This document shows, piece by piece, positions 1-9,284 of a stretch of 64,000 nt of DNA. Position 1 is the stretch's first letter; each line of letters starts with the position of its first letter. This DNA comes from Nitrosomonas marina. GTDB taxonomy: Bacteria > Pseudomonadota > Gammaproteobacteria > Burkholderiales > Nitrosomonadaceae. The DNA lies in assembly GCF_900110145.1 (NCBI RefSeq), contig NZ_FOCP01000003.1, positions 62,001 through 126,000 on the forward strand, written 5' to 3'. The notes beneath the pieces are model-generated. The model was not told where the DNA came from and did no database searches. It saw only the letters and a program-made list of their open reading frames with translations. Both the position numbers and the translations under genes were made by a program.

Positions 1-525
1 GCCGCATACGAAGGTGACCCAGCCGCACGCAACGTAGACGAGGTTCTGGTTTGCTATCCGGGTATCATGGCAATAACGCATTATCGGCTTGCACACGAAC
101 TTCACAACCTCGGCGTACCGTTGATTGCGCGAATGATTTCAGAAATCGCCCACTCTACAACGGGAATAGAAATTCATCCCGGCGCACGGATCGGCGGCAG
201 TTTTTTTATTGACCATGGAACAGGCGTTGTTATAGGTGAAACAGCCATCATAGGCCAGAATGTACGCTTGTATCAAGCTGTAACCCTGGGTGCAAAACGC
301 TTCCCAGTCGATGAAAATGGGACGCTGGTCAAAGGTAATCTACGTCATCCGATCGTGGAGGATGATGTGGTGATCTATGCTGGCGCAACTATTCTGGGAC
401 GGATTACGATCGGACGCGGATCGACCATTGGTGGTAATGTATGGCTGACGCATAGTGTACCGGCGGGCAGTAATATATCGCAACCGCAGACCAAACAAAG
501 ATCAGACATAAAGTCGCGTGACTAA
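1..525 (+). CDS. Serine O-acetyltransferase, C-terminal part (5' end outside window)
   Basis: The frame is open from base 1, so the gene begins upstream and only its last 174 codons are present. The product is a left-handed beta-helix acetyltransferase: hexapeptide-type repeats run through the segment [12 protein letters not shown], the [13 protein letters not shown] core and the [20 protein letters not shown] block. [10 protein letters not shown] is the typical serine acetyltransferase active-site region, where acetyl-CoA and serine meet to give O-acetylserine for cysteine synthesis. The spacing and the [15 protein letters not shown] segment resemble the longer EpsC/NifP-type serine acetyltransferases more than E. 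coli CysE. A cytoplasmic enzyme. The first in-frame ATG at base 67 is internal and is not the start. The family is clear; the exact subtype is an inference. Confidence 0.88.
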   Translation, partial: AAYEGDPAARNVDEVLVCYPGIMAITHYRLAHELHNLGVPLIARMISEIAHSTTGIEIHPGARIGGSFFIDHGTGVVIGETAIIGQNVRLYQAVTLGAKRFPVDENGTLVKGNLRHPIVEDDVVIYAGATILGRITIGRGSTIGGNVWLTHSVPAGSNISQPQTKQRSDIKSRD

Positions 526-595
526 CGCTTTAAAAACTTGAACCCTGGCAATACAGCCTACCACAACAGTACTCGATGCCTGGACAAAACATTAT

Positions 596-1648
596 TTAAT
601 CCACAGGTTCAAATGCAACGATATGTTCTGTTGCAAGTCTGACACCGATTTTCTCGCCAACAATATGATTATGGTGACTCGGAACCAGCGACAGCACCCT
701 ACTGCCGCTTGCAAGCTGAAGTGTATATAATATTTCGGCACCCCGAAAGGCCTTATTAATCACAACAGCACGTTGTTGACTGTCTTCCAGGTACACAATA
801 TCATCAGGCCTTATCAAAACATCGACCCTGCTGCCCGGCAGACAGTTCTGAGGAACATCTCCTTTGAGCAAACCCAGCTCAATTTCAATCTGCTGCTTAT
901 CAACCACATTACCCGGGAGAAACACGCCCTGCCCGATAAAATCGGCAACCAGCCTGTTGACCGGACGGTGATACAAATTATATGCGTTATCCCACTGTTG
1001 AATATCCCCGCCAAACATCACTCCGATTTTATCCGCAATCGCGAAGGCCTCAGACTGGTCATGTGTTACCAAAATCGCGGTAATATTCTGGTTTTTCAAA
1101 ATATCCCGCACCTCCAGGCTCAAATGTTCGCGCAAGGTAACGTCCAGATTTGAAAAAGGTTCATCGAGCAGCAGCAGTTCAGGACCTGGAGCAAGCGCCC
1201 TGGCCAGGGCGACACGCTGCTGCTGCCCGCCCGAAAGCTCATGAGGATACTTACTTGCTGCATTTTCAAGCTGCACGATCTGCAACCAGTGTTCAACCTG
1301 CTGCCTGCGTTCTGTACGGGACAACCGGTGCAGACCGAAACCGATATTTGCTGATACGTCTAAATGCGGGAACAACGCATAATCCTGAAACACCATGCCA
1401 ATCTGCCTTTTTTCCGGTGGTACGCATGTGTGTACACTACTGACGCATTCGCCGTTGATGAGAATCTCTCCGTCAGTAACAGGCTCAAACCCGGCTATGC
1501 AACGCAGTGCGGTAGTCTTTCCGCACCCACTGGGACCCAAAAGACAACCGATTTCTCCTTTATACAAACGGAGTGACAAACGGTCGAGCACTTGATGGCC
1601 CGCATAATGCTGCTGGATATGATTAAGTTGCAGTAATGCGGTGTTCAT
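596..1648 (-). CDS. ABC transporter ATP-binding protein, ferric-iron (FbpC) type
   Basis: A 350-residue ABC ATPase. Walker A is GPSGCGKTT at residues 38-46, a Q-loop lies near residue 88 (VFQDYALFPH), the signature LSGGQQQR is at 138-145 and Walker B LLLLDEP at 158-164. The roughly 120-residue C-terminal extension (IRPDDIVYLED and following) looks like a TOBE-type regulatory domain. This architecture is that of FbpC/CysA/PotA importers, and the sequence most resembles the ferric-iron (FbpC) group. No permease or substrate-binding gene lies next to it in this window, so it appears as an orphan ATPase whose partners are elsewhere, and the substrate is inferred only. It is convergent with the acetyltransferase gene and separated from katA by about 90 bp. 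Confidence 0.85.
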   Translation of the reverse strand: MNTALLQLNHIQQHYAGHQVLDRLSLRLYKGEIGCLLGPSGCGKTTALRCIAGFEPVTDGEILINGECVSSVHTCVPPEKRQIGMVFQDYALFPHLDVSANIGFGLHRLSRTERRQQVEHWLQIVQLENAASKYPHELSGGQQQRVALARALAPGPELLLLDEPFSNLDVTLREHLSLEVRDILKNQNITAILVTHDQSEAFAIADKIGVMFGGDIQQWDNAYNLYHRPVNRLVADFIGQGVFLPGNVVDKQQIEIELGLLKGDVPQNCLPGSRVDVLIRPDDIVYLEDSQQRAVVINKAFRGAEILYTLQLASGSRVLSLVPSHHNHIVGEKIGVRLATEHIVAFEPVD

Positions 1649-1738
1649 GCTTTGAACCCGATAAAATTTCTAAATTCACGACAAAAAAATATTTAATTAT
1701 TTACAGATTACAGTTCTTGCTACTTTACGAATGCTCAT

Positions 1739-3205
1739 TCATTCGAAATCGCTGTCACTGACAGACATATTCAGGGCCTTTGCAACTCCTTTTCCATAAG
1801 CCGGATCAGCCTTCATACAATGACGGATATGACGCATTCGAACGACATCGTCAACATTCGCTAATTCAGCTGCGGTATTTTCAAACAGAATCTGCTGTTT
1901 CTCCGGTGTCAACAAACGGAACAGCATACCCGGCTGCGTATAGTAATCTTCGTCGTCCTGTCGATGGTTCCAGTGACCTGCATCTCCAGAAAGCGATAAT
2001 AGCGGCTCTTTAATATCGGGTGATTCGCTCCATACACCCTGACTGTTCGGTTCATATCCTTTCATACTGCCGAAGTTGCCATCGACACGCATCAATCCGT
2101 CGCGATGGTAACTGGCAGCAGGACAGCGAGGTCGATTGACCGGAATCTGAGCGTGATTCACACCCAGACGATAGCGTTGCGCGTCGCCATAGGAAAACAG
2201 TCGCCCTTGCAGCATTTTATCAGGCGAGAAGCCGATACCGGGAACAATATTTGCCGGATTAAACGCAGCCTGTTCAACATCGGAAAAATAGTTTTCCGGG
2301 TTGCGATTAAGTTCCAGCACACCTACGTCAATCAATGGATAGTCTGACTGCAGCCATACTTTTGTAAGATCGAAAGGATGAAACCTGTAGTTTGCTGCAT
2401 CTTCTTCCGGCATAATCTGGACCTTTAAATCCCAGCGCGGAAAATCGCCGCGCCTGATAGCTTCATATAAGTCACGCTGATGACTTTCCCGGTCCTTTCC
2501 GATGAGCGCAGCAGCGTCTGCGTTGCTTAAATTATCAATACCCTGCTGACTTTTAAGATGGAATTTTACCCAGAACCGTTCGTTTTCAGCGTTCAGGAAG
2601 CTAAATGTATGACTGCCAAAACCATGCATGTGCCTATAAGTACGCGGGATGCCTCGATCACTCATAACGATAGTGATTTGGTGCAAAGCCTCGGGAAGCA
2701 ACGTCCAGAAATCCCAGTTACTTTGCGCACTGCGCAGATTCGTTCGCGGATCGCGTTTTACGGCATGATTGAGATCAGGAAACTTGAGCGGATCACGCAT
2801 AAAGAAAACGGGTGTATTATTTCCCACTAAATCCCAATTACCTTCTTCCGTGTAAAACTTGACCGCAAACCCTCGTATGTCACGTTCAGCATCAGCCGCA
2901 CCACGTTCGCCGGCTACTGTCGAAAAGCGAATAAAGACCTCTGTTTTCTTGCCGATCTCAGAAAAAATGCTTGCCTTTGAAAAACGGGTTATATCGTGCG
3001 TAACAGTAAATGTTCCATACGCACCTGAACCTTTTGCGTGCATACGTCGTTCAGGTATGACTTCCCGATCGAAATGCGCAAGCTTTTCCAAAAACCAAAC
3101 ATCCTGCAATAAAATGGGACCGCGCGGACCTGCTGTTTGCACGTTCTGATTATCTGCAACGGGGCAACCACTGACGGTAGTCAGTCTGTTTTTTTCATCT
3201 TTCAT
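1739..3205 (-). CDS. katA: Catalase, monofunctional haem type
   Basis: A 488-residue small-subunit catalase that converts hydrogen peroxide to water and oxygen. The distal catalytic His is about residue 56 in [12 protein letters not shown], the conserved Asn is about residue 129 in [13 protein letters not shown], and the proximal haem ligand Tyr is about residue 339 in [14 protein letters not shown]. Length and lack of a C-terminal flavodoxin-like domain place it with the small clade-3 type enzymes. There is no signal peptide, so it is cytoplasmic. The start ATG is preceded by a good purine-rich ribosome site (agggagag). The gene is monocistronic. In an aerobic ammonia oxidiser it would protect against respiratory peroxide; peroxide regulation is likely but no operator could be confirmed by eye. 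Confidence 0.95.
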   Translation of the reverse strand: MKDEKNRLTTVSGCPVADNQNVQTAGPRGPILLQDVWFLEKLAHFDREVIPERRMHAKGSGAYGTFTVTHDITRFSKASIFSEIGKKTEVFIRFSTVAGERGAADAERDIRGFAVKFYTEEGNWDLVGNNTPVFFMRDPLKFPDLNHAVKRDPRTNLRSAQSNWDFWTLLPEALHQITIVMSDRGIPRTYRHMHGFGSHTFSFLNAENERFWVKFHLKSQQGIDNLSNADAAALIGKDRESHQRDLYEAIRRGDFPRWDLKVQIMPEEDAANYRFHPFDLTKVWLQSDYPLIDVGVLELNRNPENYFSDVEQAAFNPANIVPGIGFSPDKMLQGRLFSYGDAQRYRLGVNHAQIPVNRPRCPAASYHRDGLMRVDGNFGSMKGYEPNSQGVWSESPDIKEPLLSLSGDAGHWNHRQDDEDYYTQPGMLFRLLTPEKQQILFENTAAELANVDDVVRMRHIRHCMKADPAYGKGVAKALNMSVSDSDFE

Positions 3206-3531
3206 GAGAATCTCTCCCTAATGAGTTTCGTGACGTTCTGGACTCGCTGCGAATCGAATCGAAACACCATGCCTGTCTGTTTTATTAGAAACTCTTAACA
3301 ATTCAAAATTAAAATTCAGACGAAACAGGCAAACTAACGATACGTTAACCGGCAAAACAAAAATGCGTACTTTAGCTACAGTGTAATACTTCCGCCAGTA
3401 AACGTCATTACGCTCACTCAAATACCGTACAAACGGATGAAATATTCAAACAGGTGCACGATTAAACGGATATATCATTGCTCGCGCAAATTGTTCACGC
3501 CTTCTCTTAAGCACACAACTGAAGGCAAACG
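3206..3531. other. Intergenic region between katA and the spondin-domain gene
   Basis: 326 bp without a convincing gene. It separates divergently transcribed katA (minus) and the spondin-domain gene (plus), so promoters for both should lie here. The short minus-strand open frame at 3218-3421 has no recognisable product. No strong hairpin or operator was identified. Confidence 0.5.
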
Positions 3532-4203
3532 GTGGCGTCTTTTCAAAAAATCATTGTTTTTTTGTCATTTGCAGCATCGTATCAACTTGCCGTAGCAGCA
3601 GATTATCGAGTCGAAATCACAAGCCTGACATATAAAACCACTTTCAAACCACGGATTGTTATTGCTCATGTACCGGTGTCTCTTTGTGAACCGTGTGACA
3701 ATCTCAACGATACAGCGACTGGCTTGCTGAATGGACAGATGAATCATGCACTGTCAGAAATTACAGAAGCAGACAGTCTTGGTCCCATAATGGCCATTCT
3801 CGATCAGGAATCCGTACGGAAATTCGTTTCATATGTTGCTGGCAGCGGCTTGTTGGTAGGGTGCAAAAACCAGACTGTCGAATTTTTTGACGTCGATGAT
3901 GCACAGAATCGTTTATCATTGTTTGCAATGCTGCTGCCAACAAACGATGGTTTCATCGCGTTGAACAACATGGCTCTGCCACAGACCGGTAGCGTGCAAT
4001 CCACTTTCAATGCCTATGATGCCGGCACCGAGACAAATACAGAATCCTGTGAAGATATACCCGGTCCGTTATGCGGTGGAACAGCGCAGTCTCCTGACGA
4101 TACAGGCGAAGGTTTCGTTCACATTCACAGAGGAATAGGGGGTCTGGATCCCGATGAAATTGATCCGGCAGAATATGACTGGAAAATCCGGTTGCTGCCG
4201 TAA
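3532..4203 (+). CDS. Secreted spondin-domain protein
   Basis: A 223-residue protein with an N-terminal signal peptide (hydrophobic stretch IIVFLSFAASYQLAVA, likely cut after AVAA) followed by a single bacterial Spondin_N-type domain. Diagnostic stretches are YRVEITSLTYKTTF at the domain start, LSLFAMLLPTNDGFIALN in the middle, AYDAGTETNTE, and the terminal GEGFVHIHRGIGG then YDWKIRLLP. In this domain family acidic residues near these motifs bind a metal ion, and bacterial members are extracytoplasmic proteins of unknown function. Four cysteines are present, which may form disulfides in the periplasm. The start is GTG at 3532; no better ATG lies nearby. It stands alone between katA and a gene-poor stretch. 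Confidence 0.8.
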   Translation: MASFQKIIVFLSFAASYQLAVAADYRVEITSLTYKTTFKPRIVIAHVPVSLCEPCDNLNDTATGLLNGQMNHALSEITEADSLGPIMAILDQESVRKFVSYVAGSGLLVGCKNQTVEFFDVDDAQNRLSLFAMLLPTNDGFIALNNMALPQTGSVQSTFNAYDAGTETNTESCEDIPGPLCGGTAQSPDDTGEGFVHIHRGIGGLDPDEIDPAEYDWKIRLLP

Positions 4204-4521
4204 CGATTACCAGAATGCAGTGATGCAGATCCAGTGCACATTTTTCGTATGACAGCCTCTCATGCAACCTGTTTTTTCGCGAATGAATTTGTGTCGAGTT
4301 TGCCGCGCAGGGATTAATTCGAACGACTTCTTTTAAAATTAAATATTAATTCATTCAGCTGCTGACCCAAGGCTCATCACCGGCACATAGCAGTAATCAA
4401 AGGCAACAGCCAGAATTTTTGAAAACTTTATCAATTATTCATGCTCAAACTACCACAATAACAAGATAATGTTCTTATTTGATTGGTAGTGAAAATTTTT
4501 CAATTCATCAAGGAGAGAGCA
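4204..4521. other. Intergenic, AT-rich, no gene seen
   Basis: 318 bp between the spondin-domain gene and the coiled-coil gene. Open frames here are only shadows. The segment just before 4522 is AT-rich and should carry the promoter of the coiled-coil gene. No hairpin strong enough to call a terminator was seen. Confidence 0.45.
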
Positions 4522-4809
4522 ATGAACGACAAGGAAGCTTATTTGCAGAAACTGCAGGCTAAACTCGACGAATGGGAAGCGGATATTGCTGCACTGAAGG
4601 CAAAAGCATCTGAAGCCGATGCCGATGCGCAAATCGAACTGAATCAACAAATCCGCGAACTGGAATCTGAAAAAAGCGATATGAAGCAAAAATATGAAGA
4701 ATTGAAAGCGGCCAGCGATGATGCGTGGAAAGACATACGCAGGGGCATGGAATCCGCTTGGGATCACGTATCGGCTTCTTTTAAAAATGCAGCAGACCGA
4801 TTTAAGTGA
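4522..4809 (+). CDS. Small coiled-coil protein
   Basis: A 95-residue hydrophilic protein, almost entirely charged and alpha-helical, with heptad-like spacing through EAYLQKLQAKLDEWEADIAA and the following ELNQQIRELESEKSDM region. It ends in an amphipathic segment (AWDHVSASFKNAADRFK) like those of small cyanobacterial/proteobacterial stress proteins described as coiled-coil domain-containing. The start was placed at ATG 4522 because a strong Shine-Dalgarno (aggagaga) sits just upstream; the longer frame from 4483 would put that site inside the gene. There is no signal peptide or membrane segment. Function is unknown; a stress or structural role is only an inference from its small size and the neighbouring DUF1328 gene. 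Confidence 0.75.
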   Translation: MNDKEAYLQKLQAKLDEWEADIAALKAKASEADADAQIELNQQIRELESEKSDMKQKYEELKAASDDAWKDIRRGMESAWDHVSASFKNAADRFK

Positions 4810-5117
4810 ACTTTAGTCTGAATGATTGAACCAGAGGTACCGGCTCAGATTAAAATCTGTTACCAGCTGGTTCAAGTTCCATTTTTAATTCAATTTATGA
4901 AGTTGAAATTCGAAATTTGTTGTTCGTCTTGTTACGAGCCTGCTTCACCCTCATAGTTGACAAATATGATGAAATAAAAACACCATGGATAACGGTTGAT
5001 TTTTAAACTGAAATCCTATGTGCTCGGTTATTCAAAGCAAGTGAGACTGCACGTGGATTCTGCTTCATATTCTGAACAGAAGCGAGGGTGAAGCACGCAT
5101 TCTTAAAGGAGTTTTAC
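4810..5117. other. Intergenic between coiled-coil gene and DUF1328 gene
   Basis: 308 bp with no recognisable gene. Contains short imperfect inverted repeats around 4855-4915 but nothing with a U-run clear enough to be called a terminator. The ribosome site of the next gene (aaaggagtt) is at its right edge. Confidence 0.4.
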
Positions 5118-5285
5118 ATGTTAAATCTTGCAGTGACATTCCTGATTATAGCCATTATTGCCGGTGTTTTGGGTTTCGGTGGAATTGCCGGTGCTGCCGT
5201 GGAAATGGCAAAAATTGCGTTTTTTGTTGGATTAGTACTTGCTCTTGTGTTCTGGCTATTAGGCAGAAGGGGCCCCCGGCCTTAA
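5118..5285 (+). CDS. DUF1328 family small membrane protein
   Basis: A 55-residue peptide made of two hydrophobic helices ([20 protein letters not shown] and [16 protein letters not shown]) joined by GAAVEMAK and ending in the basic tail GRRGPRP. This is the signature layout of DUF1328 (YtjA-type) inner-membrane peptides, common in proteobacteria near stress genes and of unknown function. The start at 5118 is chosen for its Shine-Dalgarno aaaggagtt; the longer frame from 5088 lacks one. Likely expressed as a general-stress gene, but no promoter was identified. Confidence 0.85.
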   Translation: MLNLAVTFLIIAIIAGVLGFGGIAGAAVEMAKIAFFVGLVLALVFWLLGRRGPRP

Positions 5286-5590
5286 ACATGATTCCGAGAA
5301 CCGGAGAGCTGAGAGCTATTCGCCCGCAGTTAGGGTTAAACAACGATTGTTTTATCGCATGGTTCTCCGGTTGCGGCACTGCTGACATTCTGATTCAGCG
5401 CTTTTATTTTCGCCCATGCTTCGCCATTGCAATCTACACGCAGACCGCCTTCTTGTTCGTCGGTTCGATCATGTTCCCAAACGAGTTCGATAAATCGTGC
5501 AAAATAGTCCGGCCCGAAGCTGCGCGGCCTATCCAGCCGCTTAATTGTAAAAAGCCGGAATGACTGTAAATATCTGAAATGCATGCAGCA
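5286..5590. other. Region downstream of DUF1328 gene with unrecognised open frames
   Basis: 305 bp lying between the DUF1328 gene and the end of the MscS-like pseudogene. A minus-strand open frame (5336-5584) encodes an 82-residue stretch including RPRSFGPDYFARFIELVWEH that reads somewhat protein-like, but it lacks a ribosome site and no family was recognised. It may be a remnant of a gene that followed the decayed channel gene. No call is made. Confidence 0.35.
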
Positions 5591-6164
5591 TCAATTAAGA
5601 ACTGCCGGATTATCCCTGAGCAGCGTTTTATCGAGCAAGTTATCGGTATCGCCGCCTTCATTCTCGTCCTCCACTATTTTCTCGATGGTGTCGTCATTAC
5701 TGATATCGATTGAGACATCCGCAATTACCCCAGGTTGACGACTGGTCGTGTATGCTGTTTGCTGTTCACCGGTTTCTTTCTGAGCAACATCAGCATAAGC
5801 TTCAATCCGACCATTTTGATTTGATAAATCGGCTCCGGCATCACAATGTTTTCCTGATCAAATCCTGCTTTATCTGCCGAATGGCTTCGCTGCGCACATT
5901 CGGAAAACTGTATATTTCCTGATTGGTCCAGCCATATATTCGCAAAACAATGCTGGAATCACCCAGTTTTTCAATGGTCACCATCGGCTGGGGATCGTTC
6001 AGTACGCCTTCGATGGAGTGCAATGTCTTCAAGATTACCCTTTGGCTGGCAGCATCCTGTTCCGATTCGGCTTTATCCGCGATTATGTCGGCTAACTGAT
6101 CGGCATATAATGGGCTTGCGACACACATCAGGCTAAGAATCGATGCCGCGAATGTTGTATTCAT
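5591..6164 (-). pseudogene. Decayed MscS-type mechanosensitive channel gene (signal peptide plus C-terminal domain, two frameshifts)
   Basis: The first frame (5841-6164, 107 codons) begins with a signal peptide (TTFAASILSLMCVASPLYA) and runs straight into what looks like the C-terminal cytoplasmic domain of an MscS-family channel: IEGVLNDPQPMVTIEKLGDS then VLRIYGWTNQ and FPNVRSEAIRQIKQ. The transmembrane and pore region expected between these parts is missing. At about 5850 the homologous reading moves to a second frame (AGFDQENIVMPEPIYQIKM) and then, near 5810, to a third (EAYADVAQKETGEQQTAY and on to DTDNLLDKTLLRDNPAVLN), stopping at 5591. So there is an internal deletion plus two frameshifts. 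Its start overlaps the stop of the DUF2254 gene by 4 bases, showing former operon coupling. The 107-residue product could still be made, but the domain is incomplete. Confidence 0.72.
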
Positions 6165-7540
6165 ACTTTGAATCTGGCCGATGATTCAAATACTGGTTTC
6201 CTGTCAGCCTGTAATTTGGCCCTGGCATGCTCATAGATGATTTGGCATTTCTCAAATCGTTTGATAATCTCCTGCGTGTCCGAGGGACTGCAAAAGCTTT
6301 CTTTCGATGATTCCATAATCAATTTGGCATGGTTGTATAGTGCTTCTGAATACTGAGGTTTTCTGGAAACCTGCAGGATTCTCGAGATCGTTTCAAGTAG
6401 ATGAATCATGACCATTTCATTGTTTGTGACATTCTGCCTCAATGGATGAAACATGGTATCAACCGCATCGGCAAAACGTAATTCGCGTTTCTTGATGCGC
6501 ACCACACCGTTGGAATCTTCAAGATATTCCAGTGGAAATTCCCTGTTTGCCATTCGACCCAGTGATGAACTGAGCCAGTCTATACAGGCAATCGCTGTCA
6601 AGGAATCGTTGACACCTGGTGACAAGGCGCGCAACGCAATTTGCAGTAGTTGCATTATTGCAAACTCTATATCACTAAATGGCGTTCTTTTCCTGCCAAG
6701 GGATATACACAACCTTAACCTGTCATAACAGTCTTCGTTGATTCCGCCTTCTTGAAATACTCGCAGGATTGGCAGATTTTCGATAACAAAATCGCCAGGC
6801 CGCAGAAACAATTCAATATGCTGATTCTCATTTTCAGCGATTTTCTTGAGCTGTTCGATATCAACAAATTCCACGTAACCACTCACTGACGCCGCCATCG
6901 TAACCGACGGCATTGCATGCACGGTGATATCCCACCGTTGCTTAACAGAATCTGTAGTGGCCTGCTCATCCAAATCGAGTAACGATTCATCAATTGCCTG
7001 ACTCAGTTCCTCGCCTATTAATGAGATAATTTGATCTGCCTGAATCGTGGTTGAAATGTAGTGAATGAAATATATCAGGCCGATGATTGACAGCACTGTC
7101 AACAGCAGATTAATGGCAACAGAAATAATAGGCATCTGCTGGGAGGTTGTTTCATGCGTATCAATAAATGACAGCAGCGCTAGGCCGTATAGAAAACTTC
7201 CAATAAGTAATCCCAGCACCATTTTCGCTTTGTTATCACGCAAAAAGTTATGCAGGATTTTTGATCCAAACTGGTTTGCAGCCAGCGTCAATGCAACTAC
7301 GGAAATTGAAAAAACAACACCCGTCAACGAAATGATTGCACTAGTCGTAACCGCAAGCACCTGCCGAACACCCGTGGTGCCAATTTGTAGCGTATTTACC
7401 CAGGGCCAGTTACGAATATCAACATGCTGGTCTATATTCAGAAACCCGATAGATGACATAACAAGACCTGTAGCTATGACAGTAGGCACAAACCAGATCG
7501 TTGTAAGCAGTTTTTCCCAAAATAATTTAAGCATCATCAT
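6161..7540 (-). CDS. DUF2254 family membrane protein
   Basis: A 459-residue protein with four predicted transmembrane helices in the first 165 residues (for example IWFVPTVIATGLVMSSIGFL, VLAVTTSAIISLTGVVFSIS, MVLGLLIGSFLYGLALLSF, VAINLLLTVLSIIGLIYFIH) and a large cytoplasmic part. The motifs TGVVFSISVVALTLAANQFG and RALSPGVNDSLTAIACIDWL are typical of DUF2254, a widespread bacterial inner-membrane family of unknown function. The helix-plus-soluble-domain layout resembles a channel or sensor, and the downstream coupled gene is a former MscS-type channel, so a role in osmotic or membrane-tension response is a reasonable inference. No ligand-binding motif is visible. Confidence 0.85.
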   Translation of the reverse strand: MMMLKLFWEKLLTTIWFVPTVIATGLVMSSIGFLNIDQHVDIRNWPWVNTLQIGTTGVRQVLAVTTSAIISLTGVVFSISVVALTLAANQFGSKILHNFLRDNKAKMVLGLLIGSFLYGLALLSFIDTHETTSQQMPIISVAINLLLTVLSIIGLIYFIHYISTTIQADQIISLIGEELSQAIDESLLDLDEQATTDSVKQRWDITVHAMPSVTMAASVSGYVEFVDIEQLKKIAENENQHIELFLRPGDFVIENLPILRVFQEGGINEDCYDRLRLCISLGRKRTPFSDIEFAIMQLLQIALRALSPGVNDSLTAIACIDWLSSSLGRMANREFPLEYLEDSNGVVRIKKRELRFADAVDTMFHPLRQNVTNNEMVMIHLLETISRILQVSRKPQYSEALYNHAKLIMESSKESFCSPSDTQEIIKRFEKCQIIYEHARAKLQADRKPVFESSARFKV

Positions 7541-7652
7541 TAGTATCTACCTGATTCTGGTGATGCATATCCTGTCGACAAAATCGGGTCGACAGCCACA
7601 TAAACTCAGCAAATGTGTCTAGTCATGCTGAAAACCTGTCGATAATGCAGTA

Positions 7653-8057
7653 CTAAAATATTTTGGTTAGGTTTAGAGCTGTACCTGCAGGAATATCACA
7701 ATTTTCGCTGTCATTTGACGAATCGTCATCGTCATCACTGCAAGCTATGATAACCGCCGTTCCTGTTGCGTTATCCCCGTTGAAGGTTACGTCGATCACT
7801 AGATTGACTGTGCCAAAAATGGAATTCAATCGGACAATGTTACCATTACGCGTTCCGATAATTGCCTCCCAGGTTGAATCAGACGGTGAGGGCTCCAGGA
7901 CAACCGCAATAATCACACCATTATTTTCATGAATGGACGCATAACCGGCTAAAAAACCACTGAAATTCAGCGCATAGATCCCGTCATACGGCCCCGCTGC
8001 GTTGACCGTATTCGTTGTACAAAGTATTAAAGCGAATGCTGTCAATATCCTTCTCAT
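7653..8057 (-). CDS. Small secreted protein of unknown function
   Basis: A 134-residue protein with a clear signal peptide (RRILTAFALILCTTNTVNA, cut before AGPYDGIYAL). The mature part is a beta-rich, roughly 115-residue domain with a short acidic, low-complexity run (CSDDDDDSSNDSENC) between two cysteines, which could form a loop or bind calcium. The repeated pattern of short hydrophobic strands suggests a lipocalin-like or beta-sandwich fold, but no family was recognised. A ribosome site (gggagggg) precedes the ATG. It lies apart from its neighbours and is probably monocistronic. Confidence 0.7.
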   Translation of the reverse strand: MRRILTAFALILCTTNTVNAAGPYDGIYALNFSGFLAGYASIHENNGVIIAVVLEPSPSDSTWEAIIGTRNGNIVRLNSIFGTVNLVIDVTFNGDNATGTAVIIACSDDDDDSSNDSENCDIPAGTALNLTKIF

Positions 8058-8328
8058 TTTAACCCCTCCCTATTCAACAAATGCTTTACCAGTATCCTAG
8101 CGTACTTAATCAATCACAAAACCGCATCGACAAATCTGCACGATACCACAGAACACTATTTTTTTACGGATTATCGATAGGTTCAGGATACAATATTACA
8201 GAAATAAAATTTACAGCTAGAAGCAATAAATATTTGCGTAGCCTGGCAGTGTTCGTATAAAGAGGGAATGTCTTTCAGTAGTCTGCTTCTTCATCTTATC
8301 GTTTATTCAAGTAACGACAGAAGCAACC

Positions 8329-9177
8329 TTAGCTCAACTCGATCCAGACAGGTTGATGGTCTGACGCCTGAGTTTCAGAGTCAGTTTGATAGGATTTTAA
8401 ATGACTTCTCAACCCTTCGGTTATAAAAATATAATCAAAACATTCTGGTTGATCAACAAAATCAACAGGATGTATGCCAACAGTCGGTGTATGTGGCACA
8501 TCAGGGTATAATAAACTGCGGGTATCGTAAAAAGCCGGCACATCGTTTTCAAATGGTGCCAGTAATTGCAAACGCTCGTCTGACGATGCAGGGAAATTCA
8601 TATCTCCACATAAAATCGCTTCAGGAGGCCTTTGATGGGCTTTAAAGGGTCCATCCTTTTCGGCAGAATCGAATACACGGCCGGCCATGCTATTCGCCTC
8701 AACATGCAGGCGGCGAATTGTCTCAATCTGAATTTCACGCTGACGTCTTGAGTAGTATTCAAGATGTGTAGTAAGGACACGAACCGGACCCGAAGCTGTA
8801 AAAATAACAACTTCTATCAGGGTCCGTTGCATACTGGGGGTTTTCGGTTCAGCATTCCAGGGAAGCAAATGTCGCCAGATTTGACCTACCGGCAGACGGG
8901 AGAGAATCATATTACCAAACAGACTTCGGTTACCAACCCCGTCGGGAATATCCGTTGCCGGACTATAAATTGCCGTGTAATCCTGCAAAAGCGATGACAA
9001 TATCTCGAGCTGATTTTCTCCCTGACTGCCTGGCAAATCCGGAAAGTTGACAGCTATTTCCTGAAGACAAATGATATCAAAGTGGTCCAGTCGACCAATG
9101 GTTTCCACGATACGCTGCAGGTCAACTCTGCCATCAAGACCGCGCCCCCACTGAATATTCCAGCTCAATAGCTTCAT
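8329..9177 (-). CDS. Endonuclease/exonuclease/phosphatase family protein
   Basis: A 282-residue metal-dependent phosphodiesterase of the EEP (DNase I/sphingomyelinase-like) superfamily. The catalytic landmarks are in order: LLSWNIQWG near residue 8, CLQEI near 40, the THLEYYS block near 141, LCGDMNFP near 190, a Asp/Tyr pair in FDYIFITEG near 250 and the terminal SDHQPVWIE. Substrate cannot be told from these motifs; members act on DNA, phosphoinositides or other phosphodiesters. There is no signal peptide, so cytoplasmic. It ends near a gene-free stretch and does not overlap the kinase gene that lies upstream on the same strand about 100 bp away. Confidence 0.85.
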   Translation of the reverse strand: MKLLSWNIQWGRGLDGRVDLQRIVETIGRLDHFDIICLQEIAVNFPDLPGSQGENQLEILSSLLQDYTAIYSPATDIPDGVGNRSLFGNMILSRLPVGQIWRHLLPWNAEPKTPSMQRTLIEVVIFTASGPVRVLTTHLEYYSRRQREIQIETIRRLHVEANSMAGRVFDSAEKDGPFKAHQRPPEAILCGDMNFPASSDERLQLLAPFENDVPAFYDTRSLLYPDVPHTPTVGIHPVDFVDQPECFDYIFITEGLRSHLKSYQTDSETQASDHQPVWIELS

Positions 9178-9284
9178 ATCCGTCTTTTTAATGCGATATG
9201 TTCATGTTGCAAACAACACTTTGCCATTTGTTCGATTCAGTATACCGAATCGGCAAAAATCACACGCCATCGCAATCGCGACTT

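Noticed and set aside
773..1153. Plus-strand frame over the ABC ATPase gene
   Set aside because: Antisense shadow of a gene with clear Walker motifs on the minus strand.
8985..9185. Possible extra gene between the phosphodiesterase and kinase genes
   Set aside because: Only antisense or N-terminal sequence of the phosphodiesterase; no separate frame.
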